Origin: Streptomyces benahoarensis
GTDB lineage: Bacteria > Actinomycetota > Actinomycetes > Streptomycetales > Streptomycetaceae
Reading direction: 5' to 3'
Assembly (NCBI RefSeq): GCF_007280575.1
Contig: NZ_VKJP01000029.1
Location: 1-35,674 of the forward strand
Length of the DNA stretch: 35,674 nucleotides
How positions within the stretch are numbered: the stretch's first letter is position 1; the number at the start of each line of letters is the position of its first letter. The position numbers and the translations under genes were made by a program. This document shows positions 15,767 to 24,942 of this stretch, in pieces. The notes under the pieces are model-generated. The model had not been told where the DNA came from. It did not search any database and worked only from the letters and a program-made list of their open reading frames with translations.

Positions 15767-18700
15767 ATGTATGAGCTCAACCGCATCCTGCTGCGAAACT
15801 TCGGCCCCCGCGATGCCCGATACGAGGACGTGCCGCTGGACTTCTCCGGCGTCGGCGCCGAGGTGGAGACCGCCTCACTGATTCCCGACGCCGGACACGT
15901 CGCCCAGCGCCCGGCACCAGCCAGCCTGGTCATGCTGCAAAACGGCGGCGGCAAAGGCGTCTTACTGACCGGCATCACCTGCACCACCATCCCCTTCCAC
16001 CACCAGGATCTGGAGACGCTGCGCAACTTCACCATCTCCATGGCCCAGCCCTCACACGTAGTGCTCGAATGGGCCGACGCCCGCACCGGACGCCTGCTGG
16101 TTACCGCACAGGTCCTGGCCCCCGAACGCGACGGCACCATGCAACGCCTCTTCTACAGCTTCCACCCCTGCGCGGCCCTGGACGCCGACCGGCTCCCCTT
16201 CCACCGCGAGGGGCACTGGACTCCGTACGAGGACTACTGCACCGAACTGCGTGACTGGAAAGAGCGGGTAGAAGCGCTCGAACTGCACCTCCTCGACGGC
16301 CAGGAAAAGTGGGAGAAACACCAGCGCGGCCTCGGCCTGCAGCCCGAACTCTTTGACGTGCAGCGCAGGATGAACGCCAAGGAGAGCGACGCCGCCGCGG
16401 CCTTCACCACCAACACCGCCAACGCCTTCGTCGAATGGCTCCTGCGCAAGGCCACAGACGACGACCAGTACACCGAACTGGGCACCGCCTTCCACGGTTA
16501 TGCCGCCGCACACGACCAGCGTGCCCAGTGGGAGAGAGAGCGGCAGTTCGCGGTGGAGATGCACCGCGCATGCGAGGGCGTCGCCGGCCTCCACGGCCTG
16601 CACTCAAAACATGCCGGTGCAGCCCATCGCGCCGAGAAGGACCTCACACACCTCACCTCCGCAGTCCGGGCGCGCCACACCCAACTCAGCACCACCGAGA
16701 GCGACAGAAACGCCGCCCTCAAGCAGACTCACAGCGTGCTGGAGACCGCGAAGGGCACCTGCGTTCTCGCCCAGGCGCGCGTCTGGCATGTGCAGATGTA
16801 TGCCCACACTCTCCAACTGGGCGAGATCTACGCTCAACAGGAGACAGCCCAGAAGGAAAAGCAGGAGGCGCAGCGTCAAAGCGCGGCGTGGGCGAGCGTC
16901 CCGATCGCACTACGCCACGCGCAGGCGCAGGACGACAACAACCGCGCTCAGCTGGCCCTCGTGGAGGCCGAACGCACCGCGGCCCCCTACATCCGAGCCC
17001 TCGACACCGCAGCAGCAGCGCTGCGGGCGGGCTACACCCGGGCCGAGCACGAGGCCCGCGAAACGATCCGTGCGCACCAACGTGTGACAGGCGAAACGCA
17101 GAGAGAGATCGGGCAATGGCGTACCCGCAGCAACGAGCTGCTTACCGCGGCGGGCGACGCGCGAGCAGAATCCCGCATTCTGCAGGAACAGACGGATGCT
17201 TTCGTATTACGCCTCGGGGCCGCCCGCGAGCTAGACCTTCTGGCCCCGCAGGAGAGCGCCGCCGATGCTGCCGCCCGTGCCCAGGACGACGCGCGCCACG
17301 GCGAGCAGCTGCTCCAGGAGGCCAACCAGGCCCGCAAGAGCGTCAAGACTGAACGAGACCGAGCCCAGACCGCGCTGTCGAAGCAACAGCGGCTGGCCTG
17401 GTCCGCGCGAGGAGCCGCGACGGCGGCAGCAGAGGAGACCAGTCGGCTGCGTGCTCGGGCCGAGGACATTCGCAGCAACCCGCTGTGTGGCGAGCTCCTG
17501 GAGGCCGGCAGCGACGAACTGGGCGCCGACGATGCATTGCGCTGGCTGGACGACCACGCCGACGCCCTGCAGCAGCTCGCCGAGCGCCGCGCCGGCGGGC
17601 TCGAGACCACACTGACGCACAAGCGCATCGACCTGCAGAACGATCAGACCCTGCTCGCCCTCCTCGACACCAGCGAGGGCCTGCTGCCCGCGGCCGCAGA
17701 GGTACGCGACCTGTGCGAAAAGCTGTCGGGACACGGGATCCACGCCGTGCCGGGCTGGCAGTGGATGCACGACAACGTCCCGACCAGCGAGCGCCAGCAG
17801 GTCATCAGCACACACCCCGACCTGGTGGGTGGGATCATCGTGGGCGGCCTCGATGGCCTGGACACCGCCCGGACCCTGGTGGAGCGCCTTCGGCCCTTGC
17901 CTTCCGCGGCCGTGACCGTGGGCACCGGAGAGCGGATGCTGAGCACCCACACAGCCTCCGATGCGGGCCGGTTCGTGGTCGAACCCTCCCCCGCCCTCCA
18001 CGATGAAGAAGCCGCCGCACACGAACGCGTAGCGGTCCACACTTGCATCACCGAGCTCACCCGCGAGGTGAACTCGCTCGGCCAGCGCATTACCGCTGCA
18101 GGAGACCTGCTGCGCCAGATCGCGAACTGGCATGACGCCTGCGGTATCCGGCCCGGGTCCGAGTTGCTCGGCCAACTGGAGGTTCTGGAGGCCGCTGCTG
18201 GGGAGGCCGAGAGCAAGCTGGCCGAGGCCCGCACCGCAGCAGGTGAGCAGGAGGCTGCGCTGCAGGGTGCCGAGGAGGAATGCGAAGCCCGTGCCGAAGG
18301 ACTTAAGGCCGCGCATAAGACTGCCGAGGATCTGGCTCGCCTGGCCGAAGGGGAGTTTGCTGCTGACCAAGCTCAGGCCCGGATCAAGGTCCTGACCGGT
18401 GAAAAAGACGCCCGCGAAAACGAACTCGAGTCGCTGGCGGGCCAGATCGGTCAGGCGGACGAGGAAGTCGTGCGTCTCGCGCGCGCCATCGAATCTGCCG
18501 AGCAGGCTGCAGAGGGATACGTCCGATCCCGCGAAGAGATCACCAGCACGTCCCAGGCAGAACAGGTGCACGATGACTCCGGCGCACCGCTGTTGCCCCT
18601 CCCCTCTCTCCAGCACCGCTACCTGCAAGCGCAGGACGAACTGAGAGGTGTTGAGGTCGGCGAGGACCAGCAGATGCGTGCGGCGACAGCGCAGAAGGCT

Positions 18701-20224
18701 CTCCTCGCCAGCCAGGCGGAGTGGGACAAGGTCCCCGAACCAGTCCGGGGGCTGGCCATGGCCCACAGCCGGGACGGGCGGGCTGGTGACGCTGTTCAGC
18801 GCGACGCGATTCTGCGCGCCCTCACCGTCGAGATCGACTCCTACGACACGTCCCTCCAGGGACTCCGGGATCAGGCGAGCCGGCTTGCAGAGCGTGCCAG
18901 GAACTTGGAACCGGCCGTCTTGCCCAACGACGAAGACGCAGCCGTCTGGACCCCGGCCACCGTCGCCGAGGCCCGCAAGCTAGAAGCTAAGGCCGCAGGC
19001 GAACTGGGCACGGCTCAGCGGGAGGAACGTCTTGCCCAGGACGCCTTCAACACCGCTCGCCGCAATCAGACCAGTTCCACAAAGGACCTGGCGGCATTCG
19101 ACCGTGTCCTACCGATGCTGGAAACCGCAGTCCACGGCCTGACCGTCCCGCCGGACCAGCCGCCCTACGACGGCAGTGCGGAGGCCGCCACATCCGCCGC
19201 CCGCCAGGCGGTCGCCGCCCACACCACCTGCCGGGACGAAGCACTCCAGACGGAGCGAAAGCTGGAAGGAAGCGTCAGCCGGCTCAAGGAAGTACCCTGC
19301 GATGTCCGTTTCGAACGACTCGACATCCCCCTGCGTACGCAGATCTCCGCCCTGGAAAGCCACCACATTCCCGCGATGGCCGCCACCTGGACCAACGCAC
19401 TGGCCTCCCGCATCGCAGCCCTGACCTCAGACCTCGAAGGCATGGCCAAGGCCCGTGAGACCCTCGCCTCACACCTCAGCGGCCACGTCACCGACCTCCT
19501 GCAGCGCCTCGACCAGGCCAGCCGCTTCTCCGCCTTCCCCGAGGGAGACGCCCCCTGGTCCGGGCAGAAGTTCCTCACCATCCGCTACAAGAAACCGGAC
19601 CTGCCTGCCCTCACGGCCCAGATGCACGAATCCATCGACGCGCTGGCCGGCAATCAGCGCACCCGCAATCTCAAAGGCATCGACGTCGTCATGCGCTGCC
19701 TCCTCGCAGCCGTCCCCCGCGGGTTCACCGCCGAGGTCATGAAACCCAACGCCTCCCAGCGCCTGGACCGCGTCCCCGTCGAAGAGATGAGCCGCGTCTT
19801 CTCCGGCGGCCAGGAACTGACCGGAGCCATCCTCCTGTACTGCGCACTCGCCGCCCTGCGCACCTCCCCCGGGCCCCGCAGCCGCACCCGCAACGGCGGC
19901 CTGCTCCTGCTCGACAACCCCATCGGCCGGGCCAACGCCGGATACCTCGTCGACATCCAGATGGAGATGGCCGCAGCTCTGGGCATCCAGCTGATCTACA
20001 CCACCGGACTGAGCGACGAGGACGTCACCTCCCGCTTCCCCATGCGCATCCAGCTCCGCAATGACGCCGAAGCCCGAAGCGGCCTCTCCCTCATCCGACT
20101 TGAAGACCAGGTACGCAACGCGCTCATCCCTACGCCCCGCATCGCCCCCGACCAAGACGCCGCTGAACCCGCCGGGTTGCTGACCTCGGCACGTCTGTAC
20201 AGGAAGCAGGGCGACACTCAGTGA
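15767..20224 (+). CDS. jetC: Wadjet-like SMC-type ATPase JetC, altered nucleotide-binding motifs
   Basis: This 1485-residue SMC/MukB-like ATPase has the N-terminal head in residues 1-190, two long coiled-coil arms (about 190-640 and 740-1200), a compact hinge-like region between them (about 640-740), and the C-terminal head. The ABC signature FSGGQELTG (S1346-Q1349) is intact. The P-loop reads NGGGKG with K63 followed by G64, where Ser or Thr normally holds Mg2+. Walker B reads LLLLDNP (D1383, N1384), with Asn where the catalytic Glu is usual; from memory, a DNP variant is common in some actinobacterial relatives. It should be the DNA-extruding motor of a plasmid-restricting complex. The ATG at 15767 has AAGGAC upstream; an in-frame ATG at 15710 would overlap jetB. 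The stop overlaps the jetD start. Confidence 0.8.
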   Translation: MYELNRILLRNFGPRDARYEDVPLDFSGVGAEVETASLIPDAGHVAQRPAPASLVMLQNGGGKGVLLTGITCTTIPFHHQDLETLRNFTISMAQPSHVVLEWADARTGRLLVTAQVLAPERDGTMQRLFYSFHPCAALDADRLPFHREGHWTPYEDYCTELRDWKERVEALELHLLDGQEKWEKHQRGLGLQPELFDVQRRMNAKESDAAAAFTTNTANAFVEWLLRKATDDDQYTELGTAFHGYAAAHDQRAQWERERQFAVEMHRACEGVAGLHGLHSKHAGAAHRAEKDLTHLTSAVRARHTQLSTTESDRNAALKQTHSVLETAKGTCVLAQARVWHVQMYAHTLQLGEIYAQQETAQKEKQEAQRQSAAWASVPIALRHAQAQDDNNRAQLALVEAERTAAPYIRALDTAAAALRAGYTRAEHEARETIRAHQRVTGETQREIGQWRTRSNELLTAAGDARAESRILQEQTDAFVLRLGAARELDLLAPQESAADAAARAQDDARHGEQLLQEANQARKSVKTERDRAQTALSKQQRLAWSARGAATAAAEETSRLRARAEDIRSNPLCGELLEAGSDELGADDALRWLDDHADALQQLAERRAGGLETTLTHKRIDLQNDQTLLALLDTSEGLLPAAAEVRDLCEKLSGHGIHAVPGWQWMHDNVPTSERQQVISTHPDLVGGIIVGGLDGLDTARTLVERLRPLPSAAVTVGTGERMLSTHTASDAGRFVVEPSPALHDEEAAAHERVAVHTCITELTREVNSLGQRITAAGDLLRQIANWHDACGIRPGSELLGQLEVLEAAAGEAESKLAEARTAAGEQEAALQGAEEECEARAEGLKAAHKTAEDLARLAEGEFAADQAQARIKVLTGEKDARENELESLAGQIGQADEEVVRLARAIESAEQAAEGYVRSREEITSTSQAEQVHDDSGAPLLPLPSLQHRYLQAQDELRGVEVGEDQQMRAATAQKALLASQAEWDKVPEPVRGLAMAHSRDGRAGDAVQRDAILRALTVEIDSYDTSLQGLRDQASRLAERARNLEPAVLPNDEDAAVWTPATVAEARKLEAKAAGELGTAQREERLAQDAFNTARRNQTSSTKDLAAFDRVLPMLETAVHGLTVPPDQPPYDGSAEAATSAARQAVAAHTTCRDEALQTERKLEGSVSRLKEVPCDVRFERLDIPLRTQISALESHHIPAMAATWTNALASRIAALTSDLEGMAKARETLASHLSGHVTDLLQRLDQASRFSAFPEGDAPWSGQKFLTIRYKKPDLPALTAQMHESIDALAGNQRTRNLKGIDVVMRCLLAAVPRGFTAEVMKPNASQRLDRVPVEEMSRVFSGGQELTGAILLYCALAALRTSPGPRSRTRNGGLLLLDNPIGRANAGYLVDIQMEMAAALGIQLIYTTGLSDEDVTSRFPMRIQLRNDAEARSGLSLIRLEDQVRNALIPTPRIAPDQDAAEPAGLLTSARLYRKQGDTQ

Positions 20225-21282
20225 CCTCGCCCACGGATCCAGACAAGGTGCCGCTCTCTCCCGCCGCAGCACAATTCAGCGCCGCTCTCCAAGCCCGCGC
20301 CGAACGCGTCACAGTCAGCCGGGCCACCCTCATGGAGGCATTCCGCGAAGCGCTGCCGGGCGCCGCCAGCGGCGAGAACGCGCGCAGCACCCTCGCCACG
20401 CTGCTGTACGAAATCGCCGAACACGGCATCCTCGGCCTGCCCACCTCCCGCGCCAAATGGGACGCCGGCCACCCAGCTCTTCCGGAACAGGTCCGGATCC
20501 CCACCGCACCGCCTGCGAAACACGCCACCCCACGCCAGCATGTGTCGTGGCGGCCCGAGCTCAACTGGGCCTATGACGCCCGATTGACCGCGTCCCAGAC
20601 CGAGGACCTTCTCGCCTGCAACCGCTGGTTCCGAGACACCAAAAACCACCCAACCCGACGCGCTCCCCTTCCCCTGCGCGAACGCTCATACGAGATCTTC
20701 CGCTATGAAAAGCGCCTCGACGCTCTGATCACCGGAGCCCTCTTCGCCCCTGGCAGACTGACCCTCGAACAACTCGCTACCTACCGCGAACCGCCCCCAC
20801 TTGCCCACCGCAGGCTCGGTGACGGCGACACTGTCCTCGTAGTGGAAAACAGCGACACTTACGCCACACTGCGTCACCTGCTCGAACCCGCCCCCGGCCG
20901 CATCGGATACATCGCCTTCGGTTCCGGACGAGCCTTCGAAGCATCCGTAGAAAACGTCGCCGATTTCCCCGACATACACCGCATCGTCTACTACGGCGAC
21001 CTCGACGCCGAGGGCATCGCCATCCCGGCAAGAGCCTCCATCAACGGCACGCAGCTCGGCCTGCCACCGATCGAACCGGCAATTGCTCTATACCGCCTGC
21101 TGCTCGCCCACGAACCCACTGTTGGCGACACCGTCGACAGCGAACGAGCCGACAATCTAACCGCCTGGATCCCCGGAGAGCTCCAACCAGCAGTGCACAC
21201 CCTGCTGACCAAGGGACTACGCCTGGCGCAGGAGGCAACCAGTCGGAACGAACTCAGCGTCGAGCCCGACTGGCGATGGTGA
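20221..21282 (+). CDS. jetD: Wadjet-like nuclease JetD (TOPRIM-like)
   Basis: This 353-residue protein resembles the DUF2220-type JetD nuclease, which cleaves closed circular DNA after SMC extrusion. The N-terminal half is DNA-binding-like. The segment RSYEIFRYEKRLDAL is typical of the family arm region. The C-terminal TOPRIM-like fold shows VLVVENSDTYATL (E209), GYIAFGSGRAF (around 229-239) and YYGDLDAEG (D260, D262), the expected acidic metal ligands. All three acidic positions are kept, so nuclease activity is plausible. The GTG start overlaps the jetC stop (GTGA). It is the last gene of the operon and is followed by a strong hairpin at 21477. Confidence 0.85.
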   Translation: MTSPTDPDKVPLSPAAAQFSAALQARAERVTVSRATLMEAFREALPGAASGENARSTLATLLYEIAEHGILGLPTSRAKWDAGHPALPEQVRIPTAPPAKHATPRQHVSWRPELNWAYDARLTASQTEDLLACNRWFRDTKNHPTRRAPLPLRERSYEIFRYEKRLDALITGALFAPGRLTLEQLATYREPPPLAHRRLGDGDTVLVVENSDTYATLRHLLEPAPGRIGYIAFGSGRAFEASVENVADFPDIHRIVYYGDLDAEGIAIPARASINGTQLGLPPIEPAIALYRLLLAHEPTVGDTVDSERADNLTAWIPGELQPAVHTLLTKGLRLAQEATSRNELSVEPDWRW

Positions 21283-21435
21283 GCGTTCTCTAAGCGCTGT
21301 TCGAAATCGAGACACCTACTGCGAAGCCGAGTGCTTCAGGCCCCTGATCTAATTCCTCAGCATCGCGCACGGCAGGTCGGTACACTCACGCACACCCCAG
21401 AACCCACAGCCAAATATTTGGAATGCATGTTGGGT

Positions 21436-21447
21436 GAGACGCGTCTC
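21436..21447. repeat. 12-bp perfect palindrome
   Basis: GAGACGCGTCTC is self-complementary and lies 30 bases before the strong hairpin between the converging jetD and endonuclease genes. It may be part of the termination region or a protein site. No further evidence. Confidence 0.3.
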
Positions 21448-21476
21448 TCCAGCACGGCCAACTGGTCGGCACAGAA

Positions 21477-21503
21477 GGTCCCCACTGCTTTGCAGTGGGG
21501 ACC
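21477..21503. terminator. Strong hairpin between convergent operons
   Basis: GGTCCCCACTGC (21477-21488), a TTT loop, and the perfect complement GCAGTGGGGACC (21492-21503) form a 12-bp stem. No U-run follows, which is usual for Streptomyces terminators. It lies between the end of jetD (plus strand) and the end of the restriction operon (minus strand) and can act in both directions. Confidence 0.75.
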
Positions 21504-21550
21504 CTCCTGAACGACTGGCGATCTCACACTCACATTCGAAGCACTCTCGA

Positions 21551-22261
21551 TTAGAGCCCTGGCTCCTTTCGTACATGTTTCGTGAGCGACTCAATGAATC
21601 CCGCGAAAGTTAGCTGCGGGTCGGGCTGGCTGATGGGGCGTTCGGGATCTTTGGGGGCCAACACAAAACAGGCGGCATCGTAGAGTTCATCCTCGACGAG
21701 CCTGCGGCAGAGCACTTGATAGCGGTCAGCGTAGGAAGGTCGCCTCTCAAACGCCTCATCCACTTTGAAGCTCGGCTTGAAGTCTCGCTTCGCGCTCTGC
21801 GTGGATCCTTCTGCGTCCTCCAACAGGAAGACATATCCAAGCCAGGGCCGGGCATCACCCAGAAGGCCCTGGGAGATGGCGCGCTGAGTATCTACAGCGC
21901 TACCGATTGCTTCTTCAGTTCGGTTATTGAAGTTGTTCCCGAACGATGGCCCAGACTGCGACTTGAACTCGATAGCCGCAACCAGCTGGGTTCCATTCTT
22001 GACGATGAGATCCCATTGCTTGGTTGGCCGGTAATAGCCCGGCAACTCAGCCTTCTTGCCCAGAGAAATCGAGCTGGCCGGGTAGCCAAGGACGTCCATG
22101 AAGTGTTCCACGATCAATTGCGTCAGGGCATCGAGGTGGGCACCACCTGTGACGGCGCCCCGGAGCCCTGCATCCTGCTTCCCCTCGGCGATCTGCCTCG
22201 CCGTCTGCTGCTCTCGCGTCTCCCAGTACTTCCGGACTGCGAGTTCGAACTTTCCGTCCAT
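21551..22261 (-). CDS. PaeR7I/XhoI-like restriction endonuclease
   Basis: This 236-residue type II endonuclease of the XhoI/PaeR7I family likely cuts CTCGAG. Family landmarks are RGAVTGGAHLDALTQLI, ELPGYYRPTKQWDL and AAIEFKSQSGPSFGNNFNNR. The PD-(D/E)xK centre is D84, E98 and K100. The length is usual for the family. The ATG at 22261 was chosen because family proteins begin close to this point; the frame is open to a GTG at 22342 with no ribosome-binding site. It is the last gene of the minus-strand operon, 161 bases after the second endonuclease homologue. Specificity is inferred from the family, not demonstrated. Confidence 0.88.
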   Translation of the reverse strand: MDGKFELAVRKYWETREQQTARQIAEGKQDAGLRGAVTGGAHLDALTQLIVEHFMDVLGYPASSISLGKKAELPGYYRPTKQWDLIVKNGTQLVAAIEFKSQSGPSFGNNFNNRTEEAIGSAVDTQRAISQGLLGDARPWLGYVFLLEDAEGSTQSAKRDFKPSFKVDEAFERRPSYADRYQVLCRRLVEDELYDAACFVLAPKDPERPISQPDPQLTFAGFIESLTKHVRKEPGL

Positions 22262-22422
22262 GGCCCCACCACGATCGGCGTGCAGCCAGCGGGTAGGCCG
22301 CACGAAACCGGCACAGCTCTCGACGCTGCGGGCCTCGAACACCGAAGCCAGCGATCAGGCTAGTGGACCATGCCGTTTCGGCGCATGAAATGGCTGTAAC
22401 ACAACCCCAGGCCCGCCTCAGT

Positions 22423-23130
22423 TCAGGTCCTGTTGGCACAGTACTTTGCGAGATAGCCATCAAGGGATGCCATAAAGCTACCAAAATCAATACCAGCACT
22501 CGGGTCAGGCTGCTTGACCACGGCGCCAGGATCGGTACCCGAGAGGAGGAAACACGCTCCATCGTAGAGCTTATTCTCCAACAAGCGTTCACAAAGCAGG
22601 CGATATCGGTCCTCATAGGACGGGTGAGTCCCATAAGCGGGATCCGTCGGGAGAGCAGCGCTCACTTGCTGCCGAGCGGGCCGCGTCGACTGAAGCGCCT
22701 CTTCCAGGATGAAAAAATACCCGATCCAGGGCCTATGGGCATCGCCCCTATCCCTCCCGAGCAGCCCTTTCTTGTGGGCGAGGCGCAAGTCGGTAGCACT
22801 CCCGATGGCCTCTTCGTTTCGATTATTCGCGTTATTGCTGATCTTCTCCACAGACTGAGATTTCATCTCAATGGCAAAAACAAGGCGGTCGTCATCCAAT
22901 GCAACGAGGTCCCAGTTCTTGCGTGGCCGGTAGACTCCAGGAAGTGTGGCGGCCTCGCCTCTCAAGAAGGTAATGGGAGTGCCCTTGCAAGCCTCGATCG
23001 CGGATTTGATCACGAGGTCTTCGACCGCAGCCATGTGCTTCCCGCTTTGAGTGCCTTGCGAACGGGCCGCCCACATCGTGTGGACGGCCCGGTTCAAGGC
23101 GTCGTTGTCCCAGTTCGGTTGGGCGCTCAT
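22423..23130 (-). CDS. Divergent PaeR7I/XhoI-like endonuclease homologue
   Basis: This 235-residue homologue of the preceding endonuclease shares LPGVYRPRKNWDL and AIEMKSQS, with the putative catalytic D74, E88 and K90 intact, and the downstream NNRNEEAIGSATDLRLAHKKG. The loop after the catalytic Lys is changed: GPSFGNNFNNR in the first copy is VEKISNNANNR here. The N-terminal half (GKHMAAVEDLV) also differs from the RGAVTGG form. It could have different specificity, act as a second subunit, or be an old duplication. The ATG at 23130 has GGGGGAC upstream and lies 18 bases after the methyltransferase stop, so the two are probably co-transcribed. Confidence 0.83.
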   Translation of the reverse strand: MSAQPNWDNDALNRAVHTMWAARSQGTQSGKHMAAVEDLVIKSAIEACKGTPITFLRGEAATLPGVYRPRKNWDLVALDDDRLVFAIEMKSQSVEKISNNANNRNEEAIGSATDLRLAHKKGLLGRDRGDAHRPWIGYFFILEEALQSTRPARQQVSAALPTDPAYGTHPSYEDRYRLLCERLLENKLYDGACFLLSGTDPGAVVKQPDPSAGIDFGSFMASLDGYLAKYCANRT

Positions 23131-23148
23131 CGGTCCCCCATGCAGGCG

Positions 23149-24942
23149 TCAGTCCGGGATGCGCTCGATCCCGTAGACGCGGAGGGCCGCCTCCGTGGCA
23201 GCTTGCACATCACGGTGATCAAACGCGTGTGCCAACGCTAGAGCATCGGTCTGACAAATGGCCTCGGGGTGAGGAACCCGGATGCGCCTCAGGTACTGGG
23301 CCTGGAAGCGGAGTGTGCCGCCCCGCATCCTCACGGCGTACGCCTCAACGAAGGTCTGGGCCACGCGAGACAAGAGGAGTCCCCCTAGAACCTTGATGTC
23401 CCATGTGTCGGACACAACGTAATAGAGGTTGTGATGGGGATAGTAGCCACCTTCATCCAGTACAGGATGAATAGTCAGCTTCATGTCCGGCAGCAGCAGC
23501 TTCGGCCGACCGGTCAGGCTCGCATCGATCTTGTCGATCGTCTTGTACCAACGGTCAGGCTGCTTCTTCGCGACGTAACGGCCTTCGAGAGCTGTCCGAT
23601 GCGTCTCGAAGTAAGCCTTCAGTCTGGGGTACTTGCCGAGGTCTACCAGTTCACCATCCTCATCCCACGGGTTGACCATGTGGGTGCCGTGCCACTCCAG
23701 GTGCCCGCTCTTGGCATCCTTCACCATCGCCATGGGGAGGAGTCGGTCCCTCTCCACGAGGGTCTCGTCCTCGGTGAGGAAGACAGCATCAGATCCTGTG
23801 GCAACGCCGATCCCGACCTTCGTCAAGGTCTCTTCAAGCACAGGGAACCGGTCGTTCAGGTCCTCAAGCAAGGCAAGGCGTGCGGGGCTTCCAGCCGGCC
23901 ACGAGTCTGCTGCCGAGAACCAGTGAGGCAGTCGGGCCGCCTTGAAGCTGCTTGTATTCGCAGCAGTGCGATCCTCGTCGCCGATCCAGCTCATCAGCCG
24001 ACGGGCTTCGTCCGCTCCGAAGGACTTCGTGGTATCAACCGCAACCGACTCGCCCTGTGGACGATTACGCAGGATCGTGATCGCCGGGTAGGCCGACACC
24101 TGCTCTTCGAAAGCATCGACGTCGTGCATGGTTGCAACGAAATCCATGCTGAAGCGGTCGGCGACCAACTTGCGCAGCTCACGGCCATACTGGTTGCGCA
24201 TCCAGCGATCCGCACAGATGAATCCGAGTACCCCACCGGACGTGAGGGACCCGAGTCCTCTTTCGAAGAATCCGACGTAGATATCGGAGCGGCCAACCAT
24301 GGAAGGATGATCCTCCCGGTAGAGCCGCATCCGCTGGTCTGGAACATCTTCCAAACGAATATAGGGAGGATTTCCGACAACGAAGTCGGCCTTCCCCGTG
24401 TCGTCAAGAAGGTAGTCCCCATGCCGAATCCACTGACTGACGATGGTGTGAACCGTCTCGCGATCCCAGCCATCCGCAATAAGGACGTCCGCCACCGCCT
24501 CGCGGCTTTCCTTCACGTTGCGACTCAGAAGGTCGAGAGCACGGACCCCCTCAACGGGGAGGTCCCGTTCAAGCTTTCGACACACCGTGCTCAGGCGCTC
24601 AACGATGCCAAGAAGGAACGCGCCAGAACCACAGGCGGGATCGACGATGGTCATTCGATCAAGATCTCGATCGGTGGTGTAACCGACCAGGTCGAGGATC
24701 ATGTCGACGACCCAACGGCGAGTGTAGACCTCGCCGTTGGCCACGGCCTCGGCAGGGATGGCCTCGGCGTGGACAGTGGCGCTAGGTGAGCTGGTGAGAG
24801 ACACACCCCTGAGGCTATCGCCTACGTCGGCCGAGCCCGCTGCGAGGTAGGCATCACCAAGCACGCCTGCCGGAAAGTCCACTCCGTCCTTCGAACACGC
24901 AGCTTGAGGAATATGAACTGCAGTAGAGGCAACATGCGCCAT
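23149..24942 (-). CDS. N6-adenine DNA methyltransferase of the restriction system
   Basis: This 597-residue gamma-type adenine methyltransferase has AdoMet motif I DPACGSGAF (residues 101-109) and catalytic motif IV NPPY (191-194). The C-terminal half, about residues 330-590, should hold the target recognition domain. Layout and partners match the PaeR7I/XhoI modification enzymes, which protect CTCGAG by adenine methylation. The ATG at 24942 is chosen for the AAGGAT ribosome-binding site; a GTG at 24978 is in frame without one. It is the first gene of the operon, so modification is made before restriction. Confidence 0.9.
   Translation of the reverse strand: MAHVASTAVHIPQAACSKDGVDFPAGVLGDAYLAAGSADVGDSLRGVSLTSSPSATVHAEAIPAEAVANGEVYTRRWVVDMILDLVGYTTDRDLDRMTIVDPACGSGAFLLGIVERLSTVCRKLERDLPVEGVRALDLLSRNVKESREAVADVLIADGWDRETVHTIVSQWIRHGDYLLDDTGKADFVVGNPPYIRLEDVPDQRMRLYREDHPSMVGRSDIYVGFFERGLGSLTSGGVLGFICADRWMRNQYGRELRKLVADRFSMDFVATMHDVDAFEEQVSAYPAITILRNRPQGESVAVDTTKSFGADEARRLMSWIGDEDRTAANTSSFKAARLPHWFSAADSWPAGSPARLALLEDLNDRFPVLEETLTKVGIGVATGSDAVFLTEDETLVERDRLLPMAMVKDAKSGHLEWHGTHMVNPWDEDGELVDLGKYPRLKAYFETHRTALEGRYVAKKQPDRWYKTIDKIDASLTGRPKLLLPDMKLTIHPVLDEGGYYPHHNLYYVVSDTWDIKVLGGLLLSRVAQTFVEAYAVRMRGGTLRFQAQYLRRIRVPHPEAICQTDALALAHAFDHRDVQAATEAALRVYGIERIPD

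Noticed and set aside
23431..24789. 452-codon plus-strand frame opposite the methyltransferase
   Set aside because: The minus strand holds DPACGSGAF and NPPY in order. The plus frame has no recognisable domain.
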